NCBI GenBank assembly: GCA_029243485.1
Contig: JAQWRY010000037.1
Coordinates: 27,499-91,498, forward strand
DNA from: Candidatus Binatia bacterium
Lineage (GTDB): Bacteria > Desulfobacterota > Binatia > UBA12015
Direction: 5' to 3'
Length of the DNA stretch: 64,000 nt
In this document: one piece after another, positions 35,435 through 47,687 of the stretch
Layout: each line of letters opens with the position of its first letter
Position numbering within the stretch: the stretch's first letter is position 1
Notes under the pieces: generated by a model
Databases searched by the model: none
What the model was told of the DNA's origin: nothing
What the model saw: the letters and a program-made list of their open reading frames with translations, nothing else
Position numbers and translations under genes: made by a program

Positions 35435-36516
35435 TGCCGACCGACGTCGACACGCAACCGCAGTCGGTGTCGGTCTTCCGCCGACGGTGGCAGAAGTTCC
35501 GCACACTCAGGCGTGGCTGGTACAGCTTCGTGGTCCTGCTGACCTGCTACGTGACGACGTTCTTTCTGTTCCTCCTCGTGAACAACCAGGCGATCGCGGT
35601 CCACTACGACGGCGAAACCTACTTCCCGGCCTTCGCGGCCGCGTTCGAGGGCAAGGTGTACCAGGCGAAGGACTTCGGCCAACGCGCGATTGGCGAAACG
35701 AAGTACCGAAGACTGGCGAAGGAGTTCTCGGAGGACGCGGCGTCGGGCAACTGGGTCGTGATGCCGCCGTACCCGTACTCGCCGATCGAAAGCCTGCTGC
35801 GGGACCTACCCGGGAACCCTCCGCACGCGCCGAGCCTCGAGCACTGGTGTGGAACGGACGACCGTGGCCGCGACGTGTTCGCGCGCCTGACCTACGGGTT
35901 CCGAATCTCGATCTCGTTCGCGCTCGGCGTCACCCTACTCTCGTACCTGGTGGGGATGACCGTCGGCGCGTGCTTCGGGTACTTCGGCGGCCGCGTCGAC
36001 ATCCTGGGCCAGAGATTCGTCGAGATCTGGGCCGCCCTACCCTTCCTCTATACGATCATCATCATCAGCTCGATCATCCGCCCGAACGTGTGGCTCCTGA
36101 TCGCACTGCTCTCGGCGTTCGGCTGGATCAGCATCAGCTTCTACATGCGCGGTGAATTCTATCGGGAGAAGGCCAAGGACTACGTTGCAGCAGCCATCGC
36201 CCAGGGAGAGTCGAACTTCTCGATCCTCTTCCGGCACATCCTCCCGAACTCCCTCACCCCGATCATCAGCTTCGCGCCGTTCGCGATCGTCGGCAGCATC
36301 AGCTCGCTCGTGTCGCTCGACTTTCTCGGCTTCGGGTTGCCCCCGCCGACACCCAGCTGGGGAGAGCTCGTCGGCCAGGGGCTCGCAAACATCCAGAAGT
36401 GGCATCTCGTCCTCTTCCCTCTGGGCGCGCTCTTCGGAACCTTGCTGATGGTCGTCTTCATCGGCGAAGCGGTCCGGGAGGCGTTCGATCCCAAGGTCTA
36501 CTCGCGGCTGCGGTGA
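35434..36516 (+). CDS. Oligopeptide ABC transporter permease (OppC/YejE type)
   Basis: 360 residues; the ATG overlaps the stop of the first permease (TGATG). The N-terminus has one helix and a periplasmic region of about 100 residues, then [23 protein letters not shown], the OppC signature, five helices and the EAA loop ([20 protein letters not shown]). The end ([13 protein letters not shown]) is also typical. The long first periplasmic loop resembles YejE-type permeases, which handle peptides such as microcin C; that substrate is not implied here. Confidence 0.93.
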   Translation: MPTDVDTQPQSVSVFRRRWQKFRTLRRGWYSFVVLLTCYVTTFFLFLLVNNQAIAVHYDGETYFPAFAAAFEGKVYQAKDFGQRAIGETKYRRLAKEFSEDAASGNWVVMPPYPYSPIESLLRDLPGNPPHAPSLEHWCGTDDRGRDVFARLTYGFRISISFALGVTLLSYLVGMTVGACFGYFGGRVDILGQRFVEIWAALPFLYTIIIISSIIRPNVWLLIALLSAFGWISISFYMRGEFYREKAKDYVAAAIAQGESNFSILFRHILPNSLTPIISFAPFAIVGSISSLVSLDFLGFGLPPPTPSWGELVGQGLANIQKWHLVLFPLGALFGTLLMVVFIGEAVREAFDPKVYSRLR

Positions 36517-36520
36517 TGCG

Positions 36521-37509
<989 letters not shown>

Positions 37510-37513
<4 letters not shown>

Positions 37514-38538
37514 GTCGCACCGGCGAACCGCTTCTTTCCGTTCGGGACCTCCAGGTGTCGTTCCCCGTCTTTGGCGGAGTCTTGCGGCACAAGGTCGCCG
37601 AGATCCGCGCCGTCGACGGCGTGAGCTTCGACCTCCACCAGGGAGAGGTTCTCGGGCTCGTCGGAGAATCGGGCTCTGGGAAGACCACCGTGGGTCGCGC
37701 GATCATGAACATCATCCGGTTCATGTCGCCCGAAGCGACGCTCGGCGGGCAGATCCTGTTCAACACCGACGACGGCCCCGTGGATCTGAACGGTCTCCGC
37801 CGCCGTACGATGCGGCCCCACCGGGCCGAGATCGCGATGATCTTCCAGGATCCGTATTCCTCGTTGAATCCCCGGATGACGGTCCGCCAGATCGTCGAAG
37901 GTCCACTGGCCATCCACACGACGCTCAGCCGCACCGATCGACAGAAGCACGTTCTCGATCTGCTGGACCGCGTCGGCCTGCAGCCCGATTACGCCGGGCG
38001 GTACCCACACGAATTCTCCGGCGGGCAGCGGCAGCGCATCGGGATCGCGCGGGCCCTCGCGACCCGTCCGAAACTCATCATCGCCGACGAACCCGTGAGC
38101 GCGCTCGACGTGTCGGTTCAGGCACAGGTGATCAACCTGATGCAGGAACTCCAGGCCGACTTCGGGCTCACCTACATTTTCATCGCCCACGACCTGAGCG
38201 TCGTGCACCACATCGCCGACCGCATCGGGGTCCTGTACCTCGGGAAGATCGCCGAACTCGGTGGTGCGGACGAGGTGTACCGCACACCGCGACATCCGTA
38301 TTCCCGCGCCCTACTCTCCGCCGTCCCGAAGCCCGATCCGCGCGCCGACCACTCGGGTCGCGTGCGGCTCGAGGGCGACATCCCCACCCCCATGGCAAAG
38401 CCCTCCGGATGCGTCTTCCGCACGCGCTGCCCGGTCGCCGTCGATCGTTGCGCCAACGACGTCCCGGCGCTCGAGGATCACGGTGGCGGGCGGCTCGTTG
38501 CCTGCCCAGAGGTTCGGGGCGAGAGCGAGGATCAGTAG
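37510..38538 (+). CDS. Oligopeptide ABC transporter ATPase (OppF type)
   Basis: 342 residues; start overlaps the OppD stop (ATGA). N-terminal [20 protein letters not shown] is the OppF form. Walker [23 protein letters not shown], signature [15 protein letters not shown], Walker [13 protein letters not shown], and [12 protein letters not shown] are intact. The C-terminal Cys cluster is [14 protein letters not shown]. Last gene of the five-gene transporter operon; it runs into the convergent M48 protease gene with a 7-base overlap. Confidence 0.95.
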
Positions 38539-39968
38539 CGCTCTTCGCGCACGATCTTCACCGCCTCACCCGCCGGCAGACGCGCCCCGGACGCCACCCC
38601 GTTCAGCACCTCGAGGTCGCGGACGGACCACCGGCTGCCCGTGCGCTTCGCGAGCGATGCGACGGTCTCTCCCCCTCGCGTCTTCACCACCCGGAGGCGC
38701 TCGACGCGGATTCGAGAACGATCGCTCTTCGTGAGCGGACGGAATGTTTCGATAGCGCGACGGACGGCGGTCCGATCCGAGGCATTACCGACGGAAGAGA
38801 CACCGATCACCCGGTACAAGACCCCACCGTGGGCCACCCACGCGACGTCGAGGACCGCGTCCCGCCCCTCCATCTCCGCCACCGCCTCTCCGCGCGCGGC
38901 CGCAAGCCCACCGATGGGCTGCGACCGCAGCTTCAGATCGACCTTGTCCTGCGCCTCGACGGCACGCGCCGCCTGCATCGGATCCGTTCCCTCCGCGAGG
39001 GTCACGACGAGCAGCGCGCCGTCCGATCGAGCCGCGACGAAGTCACGTGCGTTCGCCGTCTTCCATCCCTTGGGGAAGCGGAGGGTGAATCCCATCGCCG
39101 GCTGCAGGAAATCCGTGCCGAGAAACACGCCGTGCATGGGATCCTCGCCGAGTCGCAGGCCGTTCAATTTCGAGAGGTGCGCCGCGCGGCCCTTCTCAGA
39201 AGCCCGTTCCGACCCCGAGATCTCCTGCGCCCGGACCCGGGTCGTCTCGACGCGCTCCGACGTGGCCGGGTGAGAGGAGAAGAAACTCGGCCCGTCGTCC
39301 TGCTCGTTCTGCACCGCGTATTGATGGAGCGAATCGAGAACCGTCGAGAGCGCAGCCGGATTGTAGCCCGCCCCTCCCATGAAGCGCTGACCGAGTTCAT
39401 CGGCCTCCCGCTCTTGGTCGCGACCGTACGGCGCGAACAGCGCATCGGTCGTCGCGCTCCCGACTCCCGAGACAAAGTCACCCAGCGAGCTCGAGACGAT
39501 GCCGGTCGCCGCTGCGCCGATCCCCGTAATGATGCGAAGGGGCGCCTGGGCCGATGCCTGACTCGTCCCGTGCCGCGCGGCGACGTGGCCGACCTCATGC
39601 CCGAGAATTCCGGCGAGCTCCGCCTCCGAGTTCGTGAGCGCGAGCAGGCCGACCGAGATGTAGACGAATCCCCCGGGGATGGCGAACGCGTTTGGCTCGA
39701 CCATCTCGACGGCCCGGAACTGGTACTGAAACTGGCCCTCCGGTGCCTTGGCCGCGACGGTCTGTCCGACGCGGGAGACGTAGTTCGCGATGGTCGCGTC
39801 GTCGACGTACCCGAACGTCTGCTCGACCTCCTCAGCCGCCTTGCGGCCGAGCTCCTGCTCCTGCCCCTGCGACGTCAGGATGAGCTGTGGCTTGTTCGTC
39901 GCCGGGTTGAGAGAGCAGCCGAGGCCGGCGGTGATGACGAGGACCGAGACCAGAGCTGCGGAGCGCAT
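38532..39968 (-). CDS. M48-family zinc metalloprotease lipoprotein
   Basis: 478 residues. The signal peptide ends in a lipobox (AGLGC, Cys18). The peptidase has H124, E125 and H128 in GHEVGHVAARHG, and a third ligand is expected in DQEREADELGQRF. The family includes BepA and LoiP, periplasmic proteases for outer-membrane protein quality control. The C-terminal half holds a domain of unknown role and a LysM-like end (RVVKTRGGETVASLAKR, DLEVLNGV, LPAGEAVKIV) that may bind peptidoglycan. Confidence 0.9.
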   Translation of the reverse strand: MRSAALVSVLVITAGLGCSLNPATNKPQLILTSQGQEQELGRKAAEEVEQTFGYVDDATIANYVSRVGQTVAAKAPEGQFQYQFRAVEMVEPNAFAIPGGFVYISVGLLALTNSEAELAGILGHEVGHVAARHGTSQASAQAPLRIITGIGAAATGIVSSSLGDFVSGVGSATTDALFAPYGRDQEREADELGQRFMGGAGYNPAALSTVLDSLHQYAVQNEQDDGPSFFSSHPATSERVETTRVRAQEISGSERASEKGRAAHLSKLNGLRLGEDPMHGVFLGTDFLQPAMGFTLRFPKGWKTANARDFVAARSDGALLVVTLAEGTDPMQAARAVEAQDKVDLKLRSQPIGGLAAARGEAVAEMEGRDAVLDVAWVAHGGVLYRVIGVSSVGNASDRTAVRRAIETFRPLTKSDRSRIRVERLRVVKTRGGETVASLAKRTGSRWSVRDLEVLNGVASGARLPAGEAVKIVREERY

Positions 39969-40066
39969 GGGTCAGAGAGTGGAGGATGCGCCACCCGACC
40001 TCAAGCACACACCGTTTGCACCTGCGCCGCGCGCAGGGCAGAACCGAGCCAGGAGGAGCCCAACCC

Positions 40067-40600
40067 GTGAACCGCACCTTTCGCTTCATCGCCTCGGCGA
40101 TCACCCTCACGATTCTCGTAGACACCACACCGGCGGCCGCCTGGGAATTCAAGGACTTCATGAACCCGCAGGGAGACCGCGGAACCGGCATCGTGCAGCC
40201 TGCGCTGAACAACGACGGCGTAATGCTGGCGTTCGGCTGCGACCGAGATCGGTGGCGCCAGGTCGCGATCCTTCCCCAAGGAGAGAAGCCGCTCCGCCTC
40301 GCCAGCGACGGTAAGGTCAGCATCGGATTCACCCCGGACTCCTTCACGCCAGACGGCAAATGGAAGGTTCGGGCCGCGGGCCGCGACCGGGCCTACTTCG
40401 CGCCCGCCCCCACCCCGTTCATGGAGCGCCTCTACCGTGAAGAGAAACGCGATGCCAAGACGATCCTGTACGTGAAGCTGCGGCCCGCGAAGAAGAGCCC
40501 GATCGTCCTTCAGTTCCCGGTGGCCGGCCTGAGAAAAGCACTCGCCGACCACCTCTGGAAGGACTGCAAGCTCGACATCTACTTCGGCCCACCGGAGTGA
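40067..40600 (+). CDS. Secreted protein of unknown function
   Basis: 177 residues from GTG 40067, with a clear AGGAGGAG site 9 bases upstream; the open frame begins earlier. Signal peptide FIASAITLTILVDTTPAAA. The mature protein has beta-rich sequence with a single disulfide candidate pair (FGCDRDRW and WKDCKLDIYF) and the segment ILYVKLRPAKKSPIVLQFPV. The overall pattern recalls invasion-associated locus B-like proteins, but I do not assign the family. It is convergent with the transketolase gene. Confidence 0.7.
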   Translation: MNRTFRFIASAITLTILVDTTPAAAWEFKDFMNPQGDRGTGIVQPALNNDGVMLAFGCDRDRWRQVAILPQGEKPLRLASDGKVSIGFTPDSFTPDGKWKVRAAGRDRAYFAPAPTPFMERLYREEKRDAKTILYVKLRPAKKSPIVLQFPVAGLRKALADHLWKDCKLDIYFGPPE

Positions 40601-40612
40601 GCCAGCGCCGGC

Positions 40613-42511
40613 TCAGCCGGCGAGCGTCTCGACCTTGGCCATGATGGAGTCCGGGTCGAGGCCCTGATGGACCATCTGCTGCCACAAGCCGCCACAACCC
40701 TCGCGGTGCGTGCCGATGTGAGCGAACCGTGGCGTGAGGCCACGCTCGAGAAGCCAGCTGCCGAAGCGGCTGCCGAGCCCCGTCGTGAGACTGAAACCCT
40801 CGGCTACGAGCACGAAGCCGCCCTTGCCGATCTTCTGCATCATGTCCTCGTCCACGACGTTGAGCGTGGGCTTGTTCACGAGGCCGACGTCGATGCCCTT
40901 TTCCCTCAGGCGCTCGACCGCATCCATGGCGCGATACAGTGTCTCGCCGAAGCTGACGATGTAGCCGGCCGTGCCCTCACGAACCAACTCGTCCTTGCCG
41001 GGCTCGAACGTGTAGCCCTCGCCGTGCAGCAAGCTCCCGTCCACCTTCAGCAGATCGGGGAGGGCCGAACGGTTCGAGAAGACGAAGCGCAGACCGGGAT
41101 CGTCGAACACTCGTTCGAGAACGGCCCGCATCTGGTGTTGGTCACCTGGGAAGTACAGGCGCGTCGTGTCGTCCTCGGACGCGAGTCCGTTCGCCGCGAA
41201 CATGTTGTTCAGGCCGAAGTGGCAGGTGTTGTCCGCCATGTCGTCGACGCCGGCGTGCGAGAAGTGCGCAAGAACGTTGGCGCGGTTCAGCCGCGCCATC
41301 GTGATCTCAGAAACGCACATCTCGAGGAAGGCCGAGAACGTGCCGAACACGCCCTGGCGGCCCTTCTCCATCCCGAAGCCGGCGGCCGCGGAGAAGTTCC
41401 CGCGCTCCATGATCCCCGACGCGACATAGATGTCGGGGAAGGCCTTGTGGATGTGATGCAGCCCGCAGGACCCCTCGAGATCGCTGTCGATCACCTTCAC
41501 GCGCCTTGCGCGCTCTTCATCGGAAAGCTTGCCGAGAATGTCTACGAGTACCTGGCCGAAGACCTCGCGGTTCTTTCCCTTGTCGTTGGACGTACCGCGG
41601 TGCGACACGCTGTGCTTCGGCTTCTCAATCGCCTTCAACTGCGCCGCGGCGTCCGCATGCCCGTGTTCGTCGAGATAGAGGACCGCATTGTCGACCGAGA
41701 TCACGTCGTGCGCTTTCGGTGCGCCTTCGATGTTCGGGATACCGACGGCCATCTTGCGCTTGTTGATGAGCGCAACGGGCCCCTTGGTCGTGACGGCCTT
41801 CGCCATGCGCGTGTAGAGCGAATCGAGATCTTCGCCCTGTCCTTCGTCGACCGAGAGACCATGGCCGGCGAGGGTTTTCGCAACGGAGAATCCCGGCATG
41901 TATTCGCTCGGGTGACCGGCGATCGTAACGTCGTTGTCGTCGACGATGATCTTCACGTCGAGCCCATGGCCCACTGCCAAGCGAGCCGCCTCGGCGTCGT
42001 TGCCTTCTTGTTGCGATCCGTCGGAGCCGAACACGAACACCGCCTTGCCCGGATGCGCGAGCGCGATGCCGTTTGCAAACGGCCACATGTGACCGAGACG
42101 CCCCGATGAGAAACCGACACCAGGAGTGAGGCCCAACTCCGGATGGCCCGGCAGCGTCGAATCCGCCTCCCGGTACTTCATCAGCTGCTCGGCCGGCAGG
42201 TGCCCGTAGAGCGCCGACATGAGGTACTGAATCGCGACCCGGTGACCGGCCTCGTCGAGGTACAACGGCACGACCGGTGCGCCGAAGCGCATGAACCCAT
42301 CGGCGATCAAGACCTCGGGCACGATGTCGTACGGTCCACCCGTATGGCCGCCGAGCCCTTTGGCCGCGCCGGTCGCCGTAAAGAAGATGATCACATCCCG
42401 GCAGAGTTGGACGTTCGCGGCGAGCGTCGTGCGCTCGTCGGGGGTCAAGCTGGTGCGACTCGGGTCGAGCGGCAGCGGCTTGAAGGCGGACAAATCAATC
42501 GGGAAGCTCAT
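40613..42511 (-). CDS. Transketolase family protein
   Basis: 632 residues from ATG 42511, next to a GAAGGAGAG site; 16 upstream codons are open but unlikely. A thiamine-diphosphate enzyme with the pattern GHTGGPYDIVPEVL, GLTPGVGFSSGRLGHMWPFAN, VFGSDGSQQEGNDAEAARLA and VDDNDVT (the GDG-N motif), then the pyrimidine domain GIMERGNFSAAAGFGMEKGR and a C-terminal domain GFVLVAEGFSLTTGLG. It matches a transketolase-like subgroup in several bacteria rather than the E. coli TktA type. Acts in the pentose phosphate or Calvin-type sugar rearrangements. Confidence 0.88.
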   Translation of the reverse strand: MSFPIDLSAFKPLPLDPSRTSLTPDERTTLAANVQLCRDVIIFFTATGAAKGLGGHTGGPYDIVPEVLIADGFMRFGAPVVPLYLDEAGHRVAIQYLMSALYGHLPAEQLMKYREADSTLPGHPELGLTPGVGFSSGRLGHMWPFANGIALAHPGKAVFVFGSDGSQQEGNDAEAARLAVGHGLDVKIIVDDNDVTIAGHPSEYMPGFSVAKTLAGHGLSVDEGQGEDLDSLYTRMAKAVTTKGPVALINKRKMAVGIPNIEGAPKAHDVISVDNAVLYLDEHGHADAAAQLKAIEKPKHSVSHRGTSNDKGKNREVFGQVLVDILGKLSDEERARRVKVIDSDLEGSCGLHHIHKAFPDIYVASGIMERGNFSAAAGFGMEKGRQGVFGTFSAFLEMCVSEITMARLNRANVLAHFSHAGVDDMADNTCHFGLNNMFAANGLASEDDTTRLYFPGDQHQMRAVLERVFDDPGLRFVFSNRSALPDLLKVDGSLLHGEGYTFEPGKDELVREGTAGYIVSFGETLYRAMDAVERLREKGIDVGLVNKPTLNVVDEDMMQKIGKGGFVLVAEGFSLTTGLGSRFGSWLLERGLTPRFAHIGTHREGCGGLWQQMVHQGLDPDSIMAKVETLAG

Positions 42512-42818
42512 CTTCTCTCCTTCGCGCGGAATCCTAGCGATCTCGGCAGAAAACGCCACAGCAGTCTCTAACCATGGCCACCAGCTCGGAGGACGAGACA
42601 GCGTGCCAGGCCCCCTGCGGGCCCCGACTGGAGCGCGATCGCGTACCGCGGCTCCCGGTCCCGACCGGGCCGGAACCCCGCCTGGGGCCCGATCCCGACC
42701 CCGAGAGAGTCTCCCGCGGTCGCCGGAGCCCCCCGGGGAGGCCCGGCACTTCGCCTCACCGCAGACGGCAACCGGAACCTTGAGGGCGCCACCCAGCGGC
42801 GGTCGCCGGGCCGGAGGT
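42512..42818. other. GC-rich intergenic region without a recognised gene
   Basis: About 307 bases between two minus-strand genes. It contains many self-complementary GC runs and two copies of CGGCGACCGC (minus strand). I looked for signal-recognition-particle RNA, RNase P RNA and tmRNA signatures and found none. Nothing coding is supported. Confidence 0.5.
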
Positions 42819-44270
<1,452 letters not shown>

Positions 44271-44274
44271 CGGC

Positions 44275-46230
44275 TCAGTCGTCCGACTGCCGGAGCTTCT
44301 CGACGATCGAGGCGTCCTCGAGCGTCGTCGTGTCACCGGTGTCCCGGCCCGCCGCAATGTCCCGCAGCAGACGCCGCATGATCTTGCCGCTCCGAGTCTT
44401 CGGGAGCGTGTCGGTGAACTTCAGGTCGTCGGGCTTCGCGAACGCACCGATTTCCTTGCCGACGTGCTCGCGGAGTTCCTTCTTGAGGTCGTCCGACGCC
44501 GTATAGCCGCCTTCCAGCGTGACGAACGCGGCCAGCGCCTGCCCCTTCACGTCATCGGGACGGTCGACGACCGCAGCCTCCGCAACCGCGCGGTGCGCGA
44601 CGAGCGCGCTCTCGACCTCCATCGTACCGAGTCGGTGGCCCGACACGTTCACGACGTCGTCGATTCGACCCATGATCCAGAAGTACCCATCCTCGTCGCA
44701 GCGCGCTCCGTCCCCGGTGAAGTAGTTGCCCGGGAGGTCGCTCCAGTAGGTCTTTACGTATCGGTCGTCGTCGCCGTAAATCGTGCGCAGCATGCTCGGC
44801 CAGGGCTTGCGAACGACCAGAAGCCCACCTTCGTTCGGTCCGACCTTGTTGCCCTCTCGGTCGACGACCTCGGGAAAGATCCCCGGGAGCGGCAGCGTGC
44901 CGGAGCCCGGCTTGGTCGGGGTCGCGCCCGGGAGGGGTGAGATCAGAATCCCGCCGGTCTCGGTCTGCCACCACGTGTCGACGATCGGGCAGCGCCCACC
45001 GCCGATCTTCTCGTGGTACCACATCCAAGCTTCCGGATTGATCGGCTCACCGACCGTGCCGAGCAGGCGCAACGAGGAGAGATCGTGCCGCTCGGGCCAC
45101 TGCTCCCCCCATTTGACGCAGGTCCGGATGAGCGTCGGCGCCGTGTAGAGCGTCGTCACGCCGTAACGCTCCACGATCTCCCACAAGCGATCCGGCTCGG
45201 GATAGTTCGGGACACCCTCGTACATCACGGCCGTCGCACCGTTCGCGAGCGGACCGTACACGAGATAGCTGTGCCCGGTCACCCAACCGATGTCGGCGGT
45301 GCACCAGTACGTGTCGGTATCCTTCAGATCGAACACCAGCTTCGAGCTGTACGCGACGTGGGTGAGGTAGCCTCCTGTCGTGTGCAGAACGCCCTTCGGC
45401 TTCCCGGTGGTGCCGCTGGTGTAGAGAATGAAGAGCGGATGCTCGGAGTCGAGCGCCTCGGGCTCGCAGACGACGTCCGCCCGCTCCATCTCGTCGTGCC
45501 ACCAAACGTCGCGACCATCCTTCCAATCCACGTCGTCGCCGCTGCGACGAACGACCAAAACCTTCTCGACCGAAGGGCAGTCCTCGAGAGCCTTGTCGAC
45601 GGTAGGCTTCAGCGGGAACGTGTTGCCGCGGCGATAGCCTCCGTCGGCAGTGATGACGACACGGGCCGTGCAATCGTTCATGCGGTCGCGAATTGCGTCG
45701 GCCGAAAATCCACCGAACACGATCGAGTGCGTGGCGCCGATGCGCGTGCACGCGAGCATCGCGATCGCGAGTTCGGGAACGAGCGGCATGTACAGGCCGA
45801 CGCGATCGCCCTTGCAGACGCCGAGCGACTTCAGGACGTTCGCCGCCTTACAGACCTCGCGGTGGAGCTCGAAGTAGGTGATCGTCCGACGGTCGCCGGG
45901 CTCCCCTTCCCAGATGAGAGCCGCCTTGTTCTTGCGCCACGTGTCGAGGTGGCGATCGACGCAATTGTAGCTGACGTTCAGCTTGCCGCCGACAAACCAC
46001 TTGGCAAAGGGCACGTCCCAATCGAGGACCTTGTCCCATTTCTGGAACCAGCTGACGTGCTCCTCGGCGATCTTGGCCCAGAAGGCCTCGGGATCCTTCT
46101 CCGCCTCGGCGCACATCTCGCGGTACTGCTCCATGGATTTCACGTGCGCCTCGCTCGCGAAATCGGCCGGGGGCGGGAACTTCCGTCGCTCTTTGAGGAC
46201 GGACTCGATGACTACGCCGGAATCACTCAT
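44275..46230 (-). CDS. acs: Acetyl-CoA synthetase (AMP-forming)
   Basis: 651 residues. Activates acetate to acetyl-CoA through acetyl-AMP. Adenylation motifs [15 protein letters not shown], the acetate/CoA pocket segments [18 protein letters not shown] and [18 protein letters not shown], the hinge [19 protein letters not shown] and the C-terminal [15 protein letters not shown], whose Lys is the acetylation-controlled catalytic residue. An 18-base gap separates it from the acyl-CoA dehydrogenase gene upstream, suggesting a fatty-acid/acetate operon that also includes cysS. Confidence 0.96.
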   Translation of the reverse strand: MSDSGVVIESVLKERRKFPPPADFASEAHVKSMEQYREMCAEAEKDPEAFWAKIAEEHVSWFQKWDKVLDWDVPFAKWFVGGKLNVSYNCVDRHLDTWRKNKAALIWEGEPGDRRTITYFELHREVCKAANVLKSLGVCKGDRVGLYMPLVPELAIAMLACTRIGATHSIVFGGFSADAIRDRMNDCTARVVITADGGYRRGNTFPLKPTVDKALEDCPSVEKVLVVRRSGDDVDWKDGRDVWWHDEMERADVVCEPEALDSEHPLFILYTSGTTGKPKGVLHTTGGYLTHVAYSSKLVFDLKDTDTYWCTADIGWVTGHSYLVYGPLANGATAVMYEGVPNYPEPDRLWEIVERYGVTTLYTAPTLIRTCVKWGEQWPERHDLSSLRLLGTVGEPINPEAWMWYHEKIGGGRCPIVDTWWQTETGGILISPLPGATPTKPGSGTLPLPGIFPEVVDREGNKVGPNEGGLLVVRKPWPSMLRTIYGDDDRYVKTYWSDLPGNYFTGDGARCDEDGYFWIMGRIDDVVNVSGHRLGTMEVESALVAHRAVAEAAVVDRPDDVKGQALAAFVTLEGGYTASDDLKKELREHVGKEIGAFAKPDDLKFTDTLPKTRSGKIMRRLLRDIAAGRDTGDTTTLEDASIVEKLRQSDD

Positions 46231-46248
46231 GGGGATGCCTCTCGGGGT

Positions 46249-47382
46249 TCAGAGAATCTGTTGGGCGACGAGCTCGCGGTTCCACGTGGCGTCGCCGAAG
46301 CTCACTTCGGAGCTCTTGGCTCGTTTGAAATAGATGTGCATGTCGTGCTCCCAGGTGAACCCGATCCCGCCGTGGATCTGGATGCCCTCACCTGCGACGA
46401 CACGATACGCATCCGAGCAATACGCCTTTGCCATGGCTGCAGCCAACGATGCATCCTCCACGTCGTTGGCGACCGCCCAGGCCGCGTAGTACGTGGCGGA
46501 CTTCGAGCTCTCGACCTGCACCATCATATCGGCACATTTGTGTTGGATCGCCTGGAAGGAGCCAATGGGCTTGCCGAACTGCTCGCGCACCTTCGCGTAC
46601 TCCACCGACATGTCGAGGACCTGCTGCGCGCCGCCGCACATCTCGGCACAGAGCGCGACCTTCGCACGATCGCCCAGATGCTCTAGGGTCCGCCATCCGC
46701 CACCGAGTTCACCGACGAGCGCGTCGCCGTCGACCACGACACCTTCGAGTTTCACCTCGGCGAGACGACGCGTCTGATCCATGGACTTGAGGGCCGTCGT
46801 CGTCACCCCCGGAGTATTCCGGTCGACACAGAAGAGGCTGATGCCATCGGCCGCGGTCGTCCCCGGAGTGCGAGCGGCAACGATCAGCAGCTCCGCGATG
46901 TGACCGTCGGGCACGAACAGCTTCGTACCGTCGAGCTGGTAGCCGGCGCCTTCGGCGGATGCCGTGGCCGCGATTCCTTCGGAATCCCACCGGCCGTTCG
47001 GCTCCATGTTCGCAACCGTCGCGAGCAACTTGCCCGACGCGATCTCGGGGAGATAGCGCTTCTTCTGCGCTTCGGTGCCGGCTTCGATGAGCGCGACCGC
47101 GGCGTACACCGTCGTCGAAAGAAACGGCCCCGGTAGGACGACACGCCCCATCTCTTCGAGGACGACGATCAGATCGACGAAGTCGAGTCCGGCACCACCG
47201 TACTCCTCCGGAAGAATCAGCCCTTGCCACCCGAGCTGCGCCATCTTCTCCCAGAGCTCCGAAGAGTGACCGGTTTCGTCATCCATCATCGCGCGAACGA
47301 CCGTCATCGAACATTCCTTGGACAGGAAGTCGCGGGCGGACTGCCGAAGAAGATCCTGTTCCTCACTAAACCCAAAATCCAT
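46249..47382 (-). CDS. Acyl-CoA dehydrogenase family protein
   Basis: 377 residues. FAD enzyme of the acyl-CoA dehydrogenase fold: N-terminal helical domain (MDFGFSEEQDLLRQSARDFL), middle beta-domain, and C-terminal helical domain with REQFGKPIGSFQAIQHKCADM and GEGIQIHGGIGFTWEHDMHIYFKRAK. The short N-terminus and this last motif suit the subgroup acting on bulky or sterol-like acyl-CoAs (FadE26/27/28-like); the exact catalytic Glu position is not assigned. Electrons would go to EtfBA. First gene of the acd-acs-cysS run. Confidence 0.88.
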   Translation of the reverse strand: MDFGFSEEQDLLRQSARDFLSKECSMTVVRAMMDDETGHSSELWEKMAQLGWQGLILPEEYGGAGLDFVDLIVVLEEMGRVVLPGPFLSTTVYAAVALIEAGTEAQKKRYLPEIASGKLLATVANMEPNGRWDSEGIAATASAEGAGYQLDGTKLFVPDGHIAELLIVAARTPGTTAADGISLFCVDRNTPGVTTTALKSMDQTRRLAEVKLEGVVVDGDALVGELGGGWRTLEHLGDRAKVALCAEMCGGAQQVLDMSVEYAKVREQFGKPIGSFQAIQHKCADMMVQVESSKSATYYAAWAVANDVEDASLAAAMAKAYCSDAYRVVAGEGIQIHGGIGFTWEHDMHIYFKRAKSSEVSFGDATWNRELVAQQIL

Positions 47383-47645
47383 ACTGGCGAGAGCTTAGTG
47401 TCCACAGCCAAAAATTCCACGCCGCGCCCCCGGGGCTCCGAGACTGCCCCCCGAGATCCGTCGAGCGGACCTGCCCTTTTCCGGCCTTCCGCCACAAAAT
47501 TGACGATCTTCGGCACGATGGTCACGGAGTGCTCTGCCGCACTGCGTCGCCGCAGGAGGGCATCAAGTGTGGCACATGCCGAAAAACGCTGCGCCTCTGG
47601 TGACACGCTGCGCCCCAGGCGGGGGCCGGTTCTGACACAGGACTC
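47383..47645. other. Divergent intergenic region
   Basis: Space between the divergent acyl-CoA dehydrogenase and response-regulator genes. Apart from the sigma-54-like promoter at its right end I see no gene. It contains an unremarkable purine/pyrimidine mix and no repeat array. Confidence 0.5.
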
Positions 47646-47661
47646 TGGCATCGGCTTTGCG
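47646..47661 (+). promoter_or_regulatory. Candidate sigma-54 promoter for the response-regulator gene
   Basis: TGGCAT (47646-47651), a 5-base spacer and TTGCG (47657-47661) match the -24/-12 consensus TGGCAC-N5-TTGC, with the invariant GG (47647-47648) and GC (47659-47660) exactly ten bases apart. The implied start near 47671 gives a leader of about 17 bases before ATG 47688. Confidence 0.5.
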
Positions 47662-47687
47662 AGCCCAGGCTGTCGAGGACGACAAGG

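Noticed and set aside
42512..42818. Structured RNA gene in the GC-rich gap
   Set aside because: No match by eye to SRP RNA, RNase P RNA, tmRNA or 6S RNA features; GC-rich complementarity alone is not enough.
45013..46686. 557-codon plus-strand frame opposite acs
   Set aside because: Antisense shadow of an intact acetyl-CoA synthetase.
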